Positions 1-8,039 of a stretch of 36,286 nucleotides of DNA are shown here, piece after piece. The stretch is from assembly GCA_964236735.1 (NCBI GenBank), contig CAXSFM010000029.1:1-36286 (forward strand), written 5' to 3'. How positions within the stretch are numbered: the first letter of the stretch is position 1; each line of letters opens with the position of its first letter. Below the pieces are notes generated by a model. The model had not been told where the DNA came from. It saw nothing but the letters and a program-made list of their open reading frames with translations, and did not search any database. The position numbers were made by a program, and so were the translations under genes. This stretch comes from JAIVJG01 sp964236735. GTDB lineage: Bacteria > Acidobacteriota > Blastocatellia > Pyrinomonadales > Pyrinomonadaceae.

Positions 1-48
1 GCTTGCCCTTCACTGACCAAGTTCAAAAGTTGCACTTACAAGTTGAAT

Positions 49-336
49 TCAAGAAGAGTTGCCAGAGGTGTCTGTTGCATTATTCCATCTGGTCAATGCT
101 TGATTGACTGCCCCCCATACGTTGTCAATGGTTTGATGTGACCCCGGCGACGTATCCCAACTTCCCTCTATCCTCACGCTAATCGCGGGACGGCCATTTA
201 TTGTGGATGGGCGTCCTTCCGACGCCCGTCCACTCATGGGAGGCATCTCGCCAAAGCACTCCGGGCAGTCAGCATTAACACTAACAACCGGCAGCAGGAG
301 AAATATGAGAATTAAAAAGTATAGAGATGCCCGCAT
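49..336 (-). CDS. Small secreted protein of unknown function, possibly truncated
   Basis: The protein has 95 residues and starts with a clear signal peptide: a short N-terminus, a hydrophobic stretch rich in Leu, Ile, Phe and Val, then an Ala-Asp cleavage region near residue 22. The mature part has a Cys-Pro-Glu-Cys pair and ends with a W-N-N-A-T-D segment. That ending resembles the opening of longer acidobacterial secreted proteins, where this helix is followed by more sequence, so the protein may be cut short by the TGA at 49-51. The ATG at 336 is preceded by GGAGG with 7 bases of spacing, so translation starts here rather than at the overlapping GTG. It lies just downstream of the next secreted gene on the same strand, and the two may be co-transcribed. 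No catalytic motif is visible. GC content is lower than in most of the window. Confidence 0.55.
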   Translation of the reverse strand: MRASLYFLILIFLLLPVVSVNADCPECFGEMPPMSGRASEGRPSTINGRPAISVRIEGSWDTSPGSHQTIDNVWGAVNQALTRWNNATDTSGNSS

Positions 337-435
337 CACTGATCCTCCATATTTAAGGAGAAGTTACAGACAAAACGATTATAGGGTTGATGACGACCTC
401 GATATGTGAGAAGCCACTTGCTAAACAGACCGATC

Positions 436-1260
436 TTACTGACATAACCAAGGCCGCCCGGTGCATGGGTTAGTGCATCGACAGGTGTGTGAATTCCAAG
501 TCCAACCATTATCATAACAATTCTGCTCGGTCACAGGGTTGCAAGATGAAGGAGGTGGCGGATTAAGAACCGTTCTCAGTTGATAGATGGAATCACTATA
601 ACGACCGGACAGTTCATTACTGTATGGATCCCAAGCTGGGTGTAAAGGCTCCATAATCCCAGCAGAGTTAATTTTGTACACTCCTGCGGGTCCAATCTCT
701 ATGTCACCGACACGGCTGCTTGCATTGAGCTTAAGGATTAGCAAATATCTTTGAGAGGTTAAGAAATCAGGGAAATCTGTAGACTCAGAGATGAGCGTTA
801 CACCATTATAATCCAGAGTTCCCCCGGCCTTAGACACCAGAATTTCGTTCGCTTGGAGGGGTAACATGTAGTCCGGCGCGACCGGGAAAGTGGGGCACGC
901 ATCGCAGGCCATCACGTCTTTTTGAGATAAAGTTTCGATAACTTTTAATTTGTACCAAGTGTCAATGTCATAATTTGCCGCTGTTGCATAACTTCTGGAA
1001 CTAATCACCTCTACAACGACAAAGCTGTAAGTTGAAAGAACTTGATCCCAAGAATCAGGTTGATTGTATTCAATCATTCCGCCCCGAAACTTATACCCTG
1101 CAGTGCCTTCAGCCTGAGCTTTTTGTGCATACCAATCAAGGGTGCCAGGTATCGCAGTGATTTGTACACGCGACGCCACGGAAGCCTTATTTAAAGCACC
1201 AAACGCTAGCGCAATCGCTAATAACACGAGCGCTATTAAAACAGCAAATTTGGTTGTCAT
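436..1260 (-). CDS. Secreted or membrane-anchored protein with Cys-rich C-terminus, unknown function
   Basis: The product has 274 residues. A strongly hydrophobic segment at about residues 6-22 is a signal peptide or anchor. The middle is beta-rich and contains a C-D-A-C pair. The last 36 residues carry six cysteines spaced like a small disulfide-bonded domain, following a Pro-rich stretch (NPPPPSS). This suggests export to the periplasm or cell surface with the Cys-rich tail folded by disulfides. The ATG at 1260 is chosen because GAGG lies 8 bases upstream; an in-frame GTG at 1269 would overlap that ribosome-binding site. The gene has lower GC than its neighbours, as does the small secreted gene 99 bases downstream, so the pair could be an acquired cassette. 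No known enzymatic family was recognised. Confidence 0.75.
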   Translation of the reverse strand: MTTKFAVLIALVLLAIALAFGALNKASVASRVQITAIPGTLDWYAQKAQAEGTAGYKFRGGMIEYNQPDSWDQVLSTYSFVVVEVISSRSYATAANYDIDTWYKLKVIETLSQKDVMACDACPTFPVAPDYMLPLQANEILVSKAGGTLDYNGVTLISESTDFPDFLTSQRYLLILKLNASSRVGDIEIGPAGVYKINSAGIMEPLHPAWDPYSNELSGRYSDSIYQLRTVLNPPPPSSCNPVTEQNCYDNGWTWNSHTCRCTNPCTGRPWLCQ

Positions 1261-1604
1261 ATGTAACACCTCATCGTGCCCACATGTAAATCAATTGTTC
1301 TTGCAAAACAGTAAATCTCGCCTGCAATTCCTTGACTTAAGTTAGAACTAATAGCTCTTCCCAAAGCGCAGGCATCAAACTAATCTCAGCAGAGAGTGAG
1401 CTAAATGACTGGGAGACAACATACGCTACGTATCTAATCATTTGCATCCTACTCCAGTCGCCATCTCTGTCAATAGCTAATTTTAGCGCCCAGAGGCCAT
1501 GCTTATTAAAAACATTGGACTCAAATGTCCATGCAAAATTTACGGCAATGACAGCTATCTTTATCGGGCGAGCGGTGGCGATAAATTCAAAACTCACGCT
1601 GCAA
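1261..1604. other. Gene-poor AT-rich spacer
   Basis: This interval lies between the secreted gene and the terminator of the radical SAM gene. It contains an 86-codon minus-strand open frame (1337-1597) with a GTG start, no convincing ribosome-binding site and no recognisable domain. The frame begins right after the terminator, so it could be a gene remnant. No repeat or RNA gene is visible. Base composition matches the low-GC segment to its left. Confidence 0.4.
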
Positions 1605-1641
1605 GAAAAACTGCACGCCCGTCAATGGGAGGGGCGTGCAG
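1605..1641 (-). terminator. Intrinsic terminator of the radical SAM gene
   Basis: A perfect 10-bp stem (CTGCACGCCC pairing with GGGCGTGCAG, 1611-1620 with 1632-1641) encloses an 11-base loop. On the minus strand the stem is followed by TTTTTC. It lies 10 bases past the stop codon of the radical SAM gene, the expected place for a Rho-independent terminator. Confidence 0.85.
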
Positions 1642-1651
1642 TGTAAGCTTT

Positions 1652-3205
<1,554 letters not shown>

Positions 3206-3728
3206 AAACTTTCTTTCGTCAAGCCGAACCTGAAACTTTCAATATTGAGCTGTGATTGTCAAAGTGTGCGTGACAGAAACATCTCTGCTCCGGTTGTATT
3301 TTAAGAGGTAAACGAGAGGGGCTTAAAAGTGCGGACGGATGATGCGCGTCGAGCGCAGCAATGCGCCGTGCGCTAATGGCCGCTGGCAGGAGAATCTCTA
3401 CATCAGGTCTGTTCACTAAGGCGCGACGGCTTGTGAAACTTAGAATGAGAGGAAACATCTAACAGGACTTTCGACAGCGAAACTGTTTCGGTTCGCATGA
3501 TAATCATGCTCCTCCTTGTAAACCCTGAGAGTTTGCGCGACCACCGAATGAAACCGCGTGATGCGACATAGTAACATTGTTCCCCGCATAAACATATAGC
3601 GCGCGACTGCAACCGACCGATGATGAAAGCGCAAGGCGCTCTCATCATCTTTGATCTTCCAACGCCATGAAATTTTGTTCGCCGGCGAGTCGCAGAGTTT
3701 GAGTGACGCAGAGCGGCTCTGACTCAGG
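3206..3728. other. Gene-free spacer with one hairpin
   Basis: About 520 bases separate the radical SAM gene from the end of the ligase gene. The short open frames here overlap one another and look like nothing known. The only clear structure is a 14-bp stem with one mismatch at 3619-3632 and 3636-3649 (GATGATGAAAGCGC opposite GCGCTCTCATCATC), followed on the plus strand by TTTGATCTT. It may act as a terminator 80 bases past the ligase stop codon, though on that gene's strand it lacks a T-run. The promoter of the radical SAM gene should lie near 3206-3330, but no strong pair of boxes stands out. Confidence 0.45.
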
Positions 3729-4835
3729 TTACGCCCGCGCCGTCTCCGCTACGATCAGGTCAACCACGTCCTCGAACTTGCCCGCGCGTTTATAAGCGGC
3801 GCGCTGTCGTGTCGCGCCGTTGCCGCGCTTGAGCGTGGTGCGGACGAGCGTGGAAATCTCCGGCCAGTCGTCGGTCTGTTCGAGCGCGGGGCGCAATTGC
3901 GTAAGCATTTTTTCCACGAGGTCGTGCGCGGGAATCGCGCGCCCTTCCGCCACGTCTATCAAATCCCCGTCGAGGCCGTAGCGCGCGGCTCGCCATTTGG
4001 CGGCGCGCAGCAACTCGGGGCGCGCGTGTTGCAAAAGCTCGTCGCGCCCGGCCTGTTCGTAGCAGGTGCGCGCGAGCGCGCGGACGAGTCCCGCGATCAT
4101 CACGGCTTCATCCACTGACATGCAGACATCCGTGACGCGAAATTCCAGCGTCTCGAAACGCGCGGAGGGACGCACGTCCCAGTAAATTTTCGTCGCGTCG
4201 CTGACGCTGCCCGTCCTGATTAAAGTCTCGACAAGCGCGTCATATTCGGAGCGCGAGCTAAAGACCTGCGGCGTGCCCGCCATCGGCCAACGCCGCCAGA
4301 TTTCCGTGCGATAGCTGGCATAGCCCGTATCCTCGCCGAGCCAGAAAGGGGAACTGGCCGCCAGCGCGAGCAGCGGCGCGAGCCACAGACGCGCGCGATT
4401 CATGGAGCGAATCGCGGCCTCTCTATCCGTGATGCCGACGTGGACGTGGCAGCCGTAAATCAAATGCTCGCGCGCGAGTTGCTCATACTCTTCAGCGATG
4501 CCGAGATAACGCCGGCGCGGCGTGAGTTGCTGGTCTTCCCAGTGCGAGAAAGGATGCGTGCCCGCAGAGGCGATGCGGCAGTTATCGTTTTCAGCGGCGG
4601 CGTTAACTTCGCGGCGCAGCCTCGTCAGTTCGGCGCGCACGTCCGTGAGCGTGCGGCAGACGGGCGTGCCGATCTCGATCTGCGACAGATACAACTCCGG
4701 CGTCACCTGCTCGCCCAGAGCCTCACGCGCCTCCGGCAAAATACGCAGAGCGCGCGGTCGCAACTCTCGCGTCACAGGATCAACGATTTGATACTCTTCC
4801 TCAACCCCGATGGTAAACGGCTCGTTCTCTGGCAT
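3729..4835 (-). CDS. Carboxylate-amine ligase, GCS2/YbdK family
   Basis: The product is 368 residues, close to the usual length of YbdK-type ATP-dependent ligases, which resemble glutamate-cysteine ligase. The G-V-E-E-E-Y motif at residues 10-15 is the family's metal- and ATP-binding signature, and C-H-V-H-V-G-I mid-protein is the other hallmark. Family members join an amino acid carboxylate to an amine; E. coli YbdK has weak glutamate-cysteine ligase activity, but the physiological substrate is generally unknown. The open frame extends upstream to 5096, but the extra 87 residues are low-complexity Arg/Pro sequence outside the family, so the ATG at 4835 is chosen. No strong ribosome-binding site precedes it. 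A YtxJ-type protein elsewhere suggests bacillithiol, so a role in glutathione synthesis is less likely. Confidence 0.88.
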   Translation of the reverse strand: MPENEPFTIGVEEEYQIVDPVTRELRPRALRILPEAREALGEQVTPELYLSQIEIGTPVCRTLTDVRAELTRLRREVNAAAENDNCRIASAGTHPFSHWEDQQLTPRRRYLGIAEEYEQLAREHLIYGCHVHVGITDREAAIRSMNRARLWLAPLLALAASSPFWLGEDTGYASYRTEIWRRWPMAGTPQVFSSRSEYDALVETLIRTGSVSDATKIYWDVRPSARFETLEFRVTDVCMSVDEAVMIAGLVRALARTCYEQAGRDELLQHARPELLRAAKWRAARYGLDGDLIDVAEGRAIPAHDLVEKMLTQLRPALEQTDDWPEISTLVRTTLKRGNGATRQRAAYKRAGKFEDVVDLIVAETARA

Positions 4836-4968
4836 CCGTCGAGTGTACCGCACCCCGCCGCGATTGCTGAATCGAGAGATGTCATCAACGAACGGCGTTG
4901 CACAATCGCGCAACGCCGTCCATGTCTGAGAGATGTTAATGCCGGATGCGTGTAATTTGCGCGGTGAA

Positions 4969-5676
4969 TCAACTGGAAGACGGTGTCGGCGAGACGGGCG
5001 TAGTGACGGCAGCAGCAGTGGCGGCGGGACGTTTGGTGCGCGGGGCGCGTTCGAGACGGCTGGCGCTTTCCCATGCGGCGAGTTTCGCCGGCTCACCGCG
5101 ATACTTATTGCGGACGGCGGTGTCCAAACGCTCCAGAGCTTCCTCGCCGCGTCTCAGAGCATCTTCTATGGCAGCGTTGGCGGCGACACGCGCGCCCTTG
5201 CCTGCGATTTGATTATCCAGATGCTCCTCGAAACTACTGATGCTCGCGTTGAGCGCGGCGAGAAAATCTGCGGGCAGGTCGTATTCGATGAAACGTGCCT
5301 TGAGCGCGACGGCTTCGCCCGCGAATGCACGCGCCGTCGCCAGCAGCGTATGATCGCCGACGCTCGCGCCGCTGTATTTGAAACTACCCTTTACTTCCGG
5401 GTGGTCGAGGGCGATAGTCCGAGCGGTGTCACTCAGGGCGCGCAGTTGCGAGCGCAGGGAAGCCCGCCCGTCACTCTTCCCGACCGTCGCCTGCTGCTGT
5501 GAATTGATGCTCGTCGCGCGTGAAGTCTCAAGCGCCTCCACTTCGGCGATGCGCGCGGTCAACTCGGCGGCGGCCTGCCCGCCCTTGCTGGTGTTAGTAA
5601 AATCTGCGGCGGCAGCGACGGCAAACGCACTGCTGCCCGCCAGACGTTCAAAACGCCTACGGTTCTTATCGTTCAT
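4969..5676 (-). CDS. Conserved protein of unknown function
   Basis: The protein has 235 residues and is predicted to be almost wholly alpha-helical and soluble, with many Ala, Glu and Arg residues. Near the C-terminus it has a Y-R-G-E-P-A-K-L-A-A-W segment followed by a Pro/Thr/Ala-rich disordered tail. I recognise this overall pattern, with its conserved W-x-x-A-S-x-x-E-R-A ending, from uncharacterised acidobacterial proteins, but no function is known to me. The ATG at 5676 has a strong ribosome-binding site (AGGAG, 7 bases upstream). It precedes the ligase gene on the same strand with a 133-base gap, so co-transcription is possible but not shown. Confidence 0.8.
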   Translation of the reverse strand: MNDKNRRRFERLAGSSAFAVAAAADFTNTSKGGQAAAELTARIAEVEALETSRATSINSQQQATVGKSDGRASLRSQLRALSDTARTIALDHPEVKGSFKYSGASVGDHTLLATARAFAGEAVALKARFIEYDLPADFLAALNASISSFEEHLDNQIAGKGARVAANAAIEDALRRGEEALERLDTAVRNKYRGEPAKLAAWESASRLERAPRTKRPAATAAAVTTPVSPTPSSS

Positions 5677-5829
5677 CTTTGTTCTCCTGTTGTGAGAGAA
5701 AGGGTCTTGGCGGACGCCTTCCTGTGAGTTAAGGAAACATGCGAGGACAAAACAGCATCAACGAGCGCGAATTATACACCGGCCAAAGACTTGTGCCAGC
5801 AAAATCTTCTTATTTCTCACCCGCACACA

Positions 5830-5997
5830 CTTCTCAACAACCCGCGCACAATTCTGAGCCACCGAAACCAACTTCTGACTCACTGGCACACACTTCTGAG
5901 GACTTAACGCACGCTTCTCAATGACCGAAACACTCTTCTGAGCACTTAGCGCGAACTTCTGAATGACCGGAACGCAATTTTGAGCTGGCAAACCACA
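5830..5997. repeat. Array of eight 21-bp degenerate tandem units
   Basis: Units begin at 5830, 5851, 5872, 5893, 5914, 5935, 5956 and 5977, every 21 bases without exception. Each starts with a word like CTTCTGA or CTTCTCA and has a looser 14-base remainder often containing AC and CG pairs. The array lies in the 390-base gap between the conserved helical gene and the DUF4145 gene. Because 21 is divisible by three, open frames cross it on both strands (5758-6024 minus, 5739-5924 plus) and give heptad-repeat peptides. I see no ribosome-binding site or conserved fold that would make either a gene. The unit sequence differs from the 21-bp array near 26500-26919. Confidence 0.8.
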
Positions 5998-6066
5998 GAT
6001 TTCCCTAATCAAACGCAATAACATGTCACTGGTGCGTCAGCGAGTTATTAACAATCGCATAATTAC

Positions 6067-6747
6067 TCAACTTTTGATGGGTGGTTTTCCCATTGCTGAA
6101 AGTTTTGCGTTCAACCTGCTCTTTCTTTCTTTGAGTTTACGCGGCTGAACAAATGTAAAATCGAATAAAGTATCTATAACTTCCAGCAACCATTCAGCCT
6201 CCCCAGGCTCCACATCGACAACAACCCCAGTGCTTGTATCCTTTAGCGGATGCGCTGCAAAATTGCCAACATTTCTAACGGCATCAACAGCTTCTCCTAA
6301 ATGAGAAGGTATATTGCCCCGATGAATAAACTCTTCGATCTCTTTATCCAAGCTTCCCTTTTTAATTTTGTACTCTTCTCTAAGAATATGCTGTAACAAG
6401 CGTCTGCTAATGGCTGCGCTTGCTTTAGGACTTATGGAAAGAACCGCATAAGCTTCCATATAATCATCTCTGTAATTCTGGGGAATCTCTGTCTCTAGTG
6501 CCTTCGTCAAGATGACTTTAGGGAAAATGACTTCCTCTTTCGTGACATCGGTTAAATATCCTCCTATTGGATTTCTCTCATACTTACCTTCTTTAAGAAT
6601 AACGATTAGTTTTTCGCAATCGGGGCAGTGACCATGAATCAACTCGTATCCAAGCCCAACTTTATCTGGCTCATCGTATGAATAAATTGCACTATATTCT
6701 TCTTGCTCTTCAAACTTAATTGCCAATCCACAATTTGGACATCTCAT
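6067..6747 (-). CDS. DUF4145 domain protein with N-terminal zinc ribbon
   Basis: This 226-residue protein opens with C3-x-x-C6 and has a second C41-x-x-C44 pair, together a likely zinc ribbon. The C-terminal half (about 95-200) is a helical DUF4145 domain, with the typical run Y-M-E-A-Y-A-V-L, then a double-arginine helix and R-N-x-G-N-x-A-A-H-P near residue 165. DUF4145 occurs in stand-alone proteins and attached to restriction or other defence-related enzymes, and its biochemical role is unsettled. The gene is distinctly AT-rich compared with flanking genes. It sits next to a HicAB pair and a repeat array, which suggests horizontal acquisition. The ATG at 6747 is kept because the first Cys pair follows directly. 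Confidence 0.85.
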   Translation of the reverse strand: MRCPNCGLAIKFEEQEEYSAIYSYDEPDKVGLGYELIHGHCPDCEKLIVILKEGKYERNPIGGYLTDVTKEEVIFPKVILTKALETEIPQNYRDDYMEAYAVLSISPKASAAISRRLLQHILREEYKIKKGSLDKEIEEFIHRGNIPSHLGEAVDAVRNVGNFAAHPLKDTSTGVVVDVEPGEAEWLLEVIDTLFDFTFVQPRKLKERKSRLNAKLSAMGKPPIKS

Positions 6748-6868
6748 ATTCTTTTTCTCAAGTCACTTAAGGTGTATGTACCCTGTTTTTATCGTGCATC
6801 TGGCTAAGTGTCCGTTCGACGCATATCGAATAAATTGTGCGATGCGGCGTGGTCTTAAAAAGGCCAGT

Positions 6869-7108
6869 TTAGCTTTGCTCGTATGCTTTCAAAAATTCGT
6901 CTCGTGGAATACCGGCCTGTGTGCAGATAGTTCGTAAGGTAGAACTTTTCAACTGCGCGTGATTAGGCAGCGTCAACGGCGTCCGCGTGCCGTCGGCATT
7001 TTCCCTCACTAACGCGATGTGCTCGCGCTCGCGGACGATTTGAAATCCGAGCGTACCCAACGCTCTTATAACTCGCGCTTTCGGAGCATCGGCAGGAAAC
7101 TTGGACAC
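6869..7108 (-). CDS. hicA: HicA-type toxin (mRNA interferase)
   Basis: The 79-residue product matches the HicA/YcfA family in length and layout. It has a short double-stranded-RNA-binding-like fold with the candidate catalytic His30 in the R-E-R-E-H-I segment, and the typical ending L-P-N-H-A-Q-L-K-S-S-T-L. HicA toxins cleave mRNA and block translation until bound by HicB. The gene starts with GTG at 7108, overlapping the last base of the hicB stop codon (TAGTG), so the two are translationally coupled. Here the antitoxin gene comes first, the reverse of the E. coli order. Confidence 0.88.
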   Translation of the reverse strand: MSKFPADAPKARVIRALGTLGFQIVREREHIALVRENADGTRTPLTLPNHAQLKSSTLRTICTQAGIPRDEFLKAYEQS

Positions 7109-7332
7109 TATGCGGCGACTCCCGTTTCCGCGACGAACGCTTCGAGCACAGGCGATTCATCTTCCAACGCTTCCGCGCCGAAAGTTTCGATGTGAAACAG
7201 AATCGCCGACTTCACATCGGCTAATGCTTCTTCATAGGTATCACCTTCGCCCACCACCACGCCTTTGAGACCGAGCGGATATGCCACGTACCCGTCGGCA
7301 TATTTTTCAATCAGGATTTTTAGGGACTTCAT
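7108..7332 (-). CDS. hicB: HicB-type antitoxin
   Basis: The product is 74 residues and shows the short HicB fold: a partial RNase H-like beta sheet (K-I-L-I-E-K-Y-A-D-G-Y-V-A-Y-P) followed by the G-x-G-D-T-Y-E-E-A-L helix that marks the family. It lacks a DNA-binding tail, so autoregulation may depend on another region or be absent. The ATG at 7332 is preceded by a near-perfect AGGAGG 7 bases upstream; the open frame extends further upstream but without family sequence. It would neutralise the coupled HicA toxin encoded immediately downstream. Confidence 0.88.
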   Translation of the reverse strand: MKSLKILIEKYADGYVAYPLGLKGVVVGEGDTYEEALADVKSAILFHIETFGAEALEDESPVLEAFVAETGVAA

Positions 7333-7414
7333 TCGATTGCCTCCTTCAAGGCATTTTATCATGCGGAGCGTTAGCGAAATTACGCCCGACCTTTTACGCA
7401 ACAAGCTTGCACGA

Positions 7415-7975
7415 TTATCCCATCAGTTCGGCAACGTTGATTGAGAGTTGCGGCATGGTGACGGATTGCGCCTCTTCGCCGTGCGTGAAGTGGTTGGCTG
7501 TTTGATACGAGCCGTTCGATGGCGCGGAATAAATCTCGACGCGCGAGTCGGGCAAGTTGACGAGCCACGCCTCCGGGATATTCGCACGCGCGTAGAGCGG
7601 CATTTTGACAGTGCGATCCGTCTCGACGGTCGAGTCGGCGACTTCGATGACGAGGAGGACATCAGCGGGCGTCGGGTGCGCGTGGCGGTAGAAGTCGTCG
7701 CGCCAACGGACGACGGCCACGTCAGGCTGCGGCTCAGAATAGTCGTCGAGACGAATCGGGTTTTGCGTGCTGACGATTAACGAATCACTGAACTGACGAT
7801 TGAGGAGGCGACTCAAATATTTCACGCACGCGGCGTGAGGACTGCCGATGGGTAACATTTCGTAAATCTCTCCTTCGATGAGTTCGAGGCGCGCGCCCGG
7901 CGCGAGGATTCCGGCTTCTCCCATGCGCTCGTATTCGTCGGCGCTGAATGCGTAAGTTGCTGATTTGCGCGACAT
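7415..7975 (-). CDS. Uma2 family (DUF820) nuclease-fold protein, copy A
   Basis: This 186-residue protein belongs to the Uma2/DUF820 family, which has a PD-(D/E)xK nuclease fold. Visible landmarks are E-L-I-E-G-E-I-Y near residue 32, Q-P-D-V-A-V-V near 85 (the Asp), L-V-I-E-V-A-D-S-T near 108 (the Glu), and the downstream K-x-x-x-Y-A-R-A-N-I-P-E-A-W helix and strand. Family members are abundant in cyanobacteria and acidobacteria; nuclease activity is inferred from fold and the real role is unknown. AGGAGG precedes the start. A paralogue lies 4 kb away (11646-12206) with long stretches nearly identical in DNA, while residues about 49-72 and the last 35 differ. The hicAB pair follows on the same strand. 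Confidence 0.9.
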   Translation of the reverse strand: MSRKSATYAFSADEYERMGEAGILAPGARLELIEGEIYEMLPIGSPHAACVKYLSRLLNRQFSDSLIVSTQNPIRLDDYSEPQPDVAVVRWRDDFYRHAHPTPADVLLVIEVADSTVETDRTVKMPLYARANIPEAWLVNLPDSRVEIYSAPSNGSYQTANHFTHGEEAQSVTMPQLSINVAELMG

Positions 7976-8039
7976 GAATTTTTATCCTCCTGACTCGAGA
8001 GCGGCGTGAGTTTGCGCGTCCGAGTATAAACCGGCGCGG

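Noticed and set aside
1337..1597. An 86-codon minus-strand frame with GTG start
   Set aside because: No ribosome-binding site, no domain, and a position just after a terminator. A gene remnant is possible, so it is mentioned only in the spacer note.
3219..3648. Three overlapping minus-strand frames of 64-81 codons
   Set aside because: They overlap in different frames, have no ribosome-binding sites and no family features.
4836..5096. N-terminal extension of the carboxylate-amine ligase
   Set aside because: The extra 87 residues are low-complexity and partly overlap the neighbouring gene. The family motif begins right after the ATG at 4835.
5758..6024. An 88-codon heptad-repeat frame on the minus strand across the 21-bp array
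   Set aside because: The frame is open because the unit length is a multiple of three, and the opposite strand is open too. No start signal supports translation.
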